64,000 nt of DNA. It comes from Crossaster papposus (taxonomy: Eukaryota; Echinodermata; Asteroidea; Velatida; Solasteridae). The stretch lies in the NCBI GenBank assembly GCA_037893245.1, contig JBAIAA010000252.1, positions 1 through 64,000 on the forward strand, written 5' to 3'. The notes under the pieces were generated by a model. That model was given only the letters and a program-made list of their open reading frames with translations, had not been told where the DNA came from and did not search any database. The position numbers and the translations under genes are program-made. Of this stretch, positions 61,672-64,000 are shown one piece after another (position 1 is the first letter of the stretch; each line of letters opens with the position of its first letter).

Positions 61672-61838
61672 TGCAAGAGACTGTATCAAGTCGGCCATTC
61701 TTGACAACGACTTCATGAAGAACCTGGAGATGTCACAGATTCAGGAGATAGTAGATTGCATGTACCCGGTGGAATATAGCAAAGAAAGCTGCATCATCAA
61801 GGAAGGCGATGTGGGCTCGCTCGTCTATGTCTTAGAAG
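61672..61838 (+). CDS. PRKG1: PRKG1 first shared exon, start of cGMP-binding domain A
   Basis: This 167-bp internal exon lies between a polypyrimidine-CAG acceptor (AG at 61670-61671) and a GTCAGC donor (61839). It starts in phase 2 and ends in phase 1. The translation includes [18 protein letters not shown], then [10 protein letters not shown], then [17 protein letters not shown]. This is the helical lead-in and first beta strands of cyclic-nucleotide-binding domain A of PKG I. The cysteine in VDCMYP, which corresponds to Cys117 of mammalian I-alpha, is kept. The match to vertebrate PKG I is nearly residue for residue, more than I would expect for a protostome. Further CNB-A sequence, CNB-B and the kinase domain must lie downstream of the window. 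The GC-rich minisatellite ends 120 bp upstream of the acceptor. Confidence 0.96.
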
Positions 61839-64000
61839 GTCAGCCAAATGTCTTGGGGTGCTAAAAGCAGGAAATATCGCTAAGCAATTTAGAGACAAGT
61901 TCATTTTCGGAAGGCCCACTGTTTAACCCTAGCTCTGCCATACTGGATGAGGATATGAGTCGTATTCTTATTGAGTGATCCCCACAATGTCACTTTCCAG
62001 GTTGTATCGAGTAATTTGGCCACATGGTATTCTGGTGTTTATGACCTCTGTTTAGCATCCTCGAACAAAGATACTGCCAATTTGGGAGACCGCCAACATA
62101 GGGCAAGATAGCTCAGTTGGTAGAGGGCCGGTCTGGTATTTCGGTTGTCGAGTCCCGCTTTGCCAATTTCTTTGTTCACTTTGAAAATTATGCAAATTTA
62201 CAAGTTTCTCTTGAAAGAAAAATATGCTACAATATTTACATCGAACTGCTCTTTAACTCAAGTCTAGGCAACTGTAGGGAAATCAGAGCTTGACTTTTTG
62301 CATTCAGTTTTTTCCGTTGCCTGTAACTAGACTTCTTCTAATTTACAGTTTCTCTAGTTCTTCAGGCACCTCTTGGAAATCCATTTTAGTATAGTGTGTT
62401 CGCTCTGTTATTAGATTTGCAAACAATTGTTGGCTCTGATCTCAAATGTCATCAGCTGAGGAGAACGTGCTGTTTTACCTGTCATGCCGCCCACAGTTGT
62501 CCGTTCCCACAAGTTGAGACCGAGGTTATGGGCTTCGGTTCATAGTGCTCTCGGGATCTGTGGGGAGATGACATTATAGATGTGGAGAACATGTGCCAAT
62601 GTACATGTTGTATTCGAATTTCTACAAAGCCAGTCCCCAAGCCAGTCACAAAGGCCACTAAACATAGACAAGCTGGATGGCACATTTAATGTGTTCCTCT
62701 TCACTTACTCCCTGGAGGCTTTAGTCATTAATTGCCCACTTTACCACCCAAGATCTCTTCTCAACATTTGAGGGAAGGGAAATAAAAACATCTGCTTTGT
62801 CATCAGTCATAACAATCTCACAATCTCATAAAAAAAAGAGGAACAACATTGGAATACCCTGTTCGTCTTGTAGATTTAGACTGGAAAAGAAGGTTTTAAA
62901 TCCACTTGATTAATTTCTTGGGTGAGTGGTTCATAGCTGGTTTTTTTTATATGCCCATTTGGAGTGGGCAAAAGATCATCCTGCCTTAGTCGGTAGTCGG
63001 CTTCCTTCAAAGAAGTGATGGGAACCAGCCAACTCATCGATGCATGCGCTGGACTCGGAGATGATGGTTTGGGAGAGTTACGTGCCTCGTTGGCTTGCCC
63101 TCTGGACGTTAACATTACTGCCAATTAATCTCTCTGGGATTGTTTGTAATGTGTACTTTGACAAGGTGGAGGAATGCTGTACTCTTGAAGTCAGTTTGCC
63201 GTAAAGAGGGTGAAAGGCTACAAGATTTACTTTGAAATGGTTCAACCTGGTAATTGAGCAAAACATGTTGAAAGGATTTCTCTTGGGATACCACTGTAAA
63301 TTGCAGAGCAAGAAGGAGAAGAATCTTTCATCCTTTAGGATACGGTTCCTTAAAGTTCATCTTTTGCGGCCCCATCCCCAGTCAGCCAAATTTGTTCAAT
63401 TTTCAAGGGATTTTGTATACAGCGTTCAAGCAGCAATCTGGGTAACACGAGAATGCTCTTCAAATGAGAAGTGATTGATTTTGTGCGAGTAAGCAGCCCG
63501 TAATTGGACGATAGAAATTCAACCTACAGTATATTTTAGGCTGTGTACTTTTACTGCCGACTTGTAAGAAAATGCGGCAAAGTCATTCTTGCAAAGGAAT
63601 CTACCTTCTATTTGGAATGATAAATTGGCCTGATTTTTCTCAGTCTGGGTAAATAAAGTAACATTTACTTTAATAATTGCATGCCTTGGCATGTGGTAAG
63701 TTGTTGTAGCCCTGAGAAACAATGACATGTGCAGTATATGTTGTGTTTAAAGTTTTGCTGAAAATCTAAACAGAATTTAATTAGAGTTTATAAATTGACT
63801 GAATGCTCTCGTGGTAAGATCTCCAAGTGTTTATTAGAGTCCTCATAATAAATACTTGAGTATGAAAAAAGACCATTTTTCCGGCATTTTTGTTTTCCTC
63901 AAGCGTTTTCCAGGGCCTGATTTGAAATATGTTTCAGCAGACAATGTGTATGTTGTCTGGACTAGGCTGTAATTGCTGGATGGATTGTAAGGCTTGGAAT
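61839..64000 (+). other. PRKG1: start of the intron after the shared exon
   Basis: It follows the GTCAGC donor. Apart from the tRNA-like sequence at 62102-62164 there is no recognisable gene or repeat. The next coding exon lies beyond the window. Confidence 0.6.
62102..62164 (+). repeat. tRNA-like sequence, pseudogene or SINE head
   Basis: An A-box-like TAGCTCAGTTGGTAGAG is followed by a B-box-like GGTTGTCGAGTCC. GGCAAG and CTTTGCC can pair as an acceptor stem. The span of 63 nt is too short and the T arm has an extra base, so a functional tRNA is unlikely. Confidence 0.55.

Noticed and set aside
60942..61718. Long open frames on both strands across the 16-bp repeat
   Set aside because: The unit has no stop in any frame, so openness is automatic. 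The product is a 16-residue periodicity in every frame, and the + frame runs through the intron and misreads the shared exon.

Overview
This window is eukaryotic, from an animal. The only gene I can support is the 5' end of a cGMP-dependent protein kinase gene of the PRKG1 type, on the + strand. Three coding exons are visible. An alpha-type alternative first exon lies at 4294-4574. A beta-type alternative first exon lies at 54100-54383. The first shared exon, which begins cyclic-nucleotide-binding domain A, lies at 61672-61838. Both first exons end in phase 2 at GTAAGT donors, and the shared exon starts in the matching phase. Either isoform can therefore be built by choosing a promoter and first exon. 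Everything else is upstream flank or intron: about 57.1 kb from the alpha donor to the shared acceptor and about 7.3 kb from the beta donor.

The shared exon is very close to the vertebrate protein. This, with the repeat landscape (many TACATGTA and ACCGGT palindromes, numerous long poly-C/poly-G runs, dense short transposons), suggests an invertebrate deuterostome, most likely an echinoderm such as a sea star. A hemichordate or cephalochordate is not excluded. The species call is inference.

Layout: 1-3700 is upstream flank with simple repeats and a possible SINE tail. About 3700-4574 holds the alpha 5' region and exon. 4575-53330 is a large intron filled with short non-autonomous DNA elements, of which at least four families are flanked by TTAA. 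53330-54383 is a CpG-rich beta promoter and exon. 54384-61671 is an intron with a nested MITE, an inverted-terminal-repeat element and, 120 bp before the shared exon, a uniform 16-bp minisatellite of about 34 copies. 61839-64000 is the start of the next intron, with a tRNA-like sequence.

The most informative observations are these. The alpha exon has Phe where mammalian PKG I-alpha has the redox cysteine 42. Its N-terminal start looks beta-like, pointing to tandem duplication of an ancestral first exon. A MITE inserted inside another copy of its own family proves TTAA target duplication. Several MITE families share TTAA targets. A GC-rich minisatellite abuts the shared splice acceptor. I saw no CRISPR array, no bacterial operon, no viral gene and no autonomous transposase.
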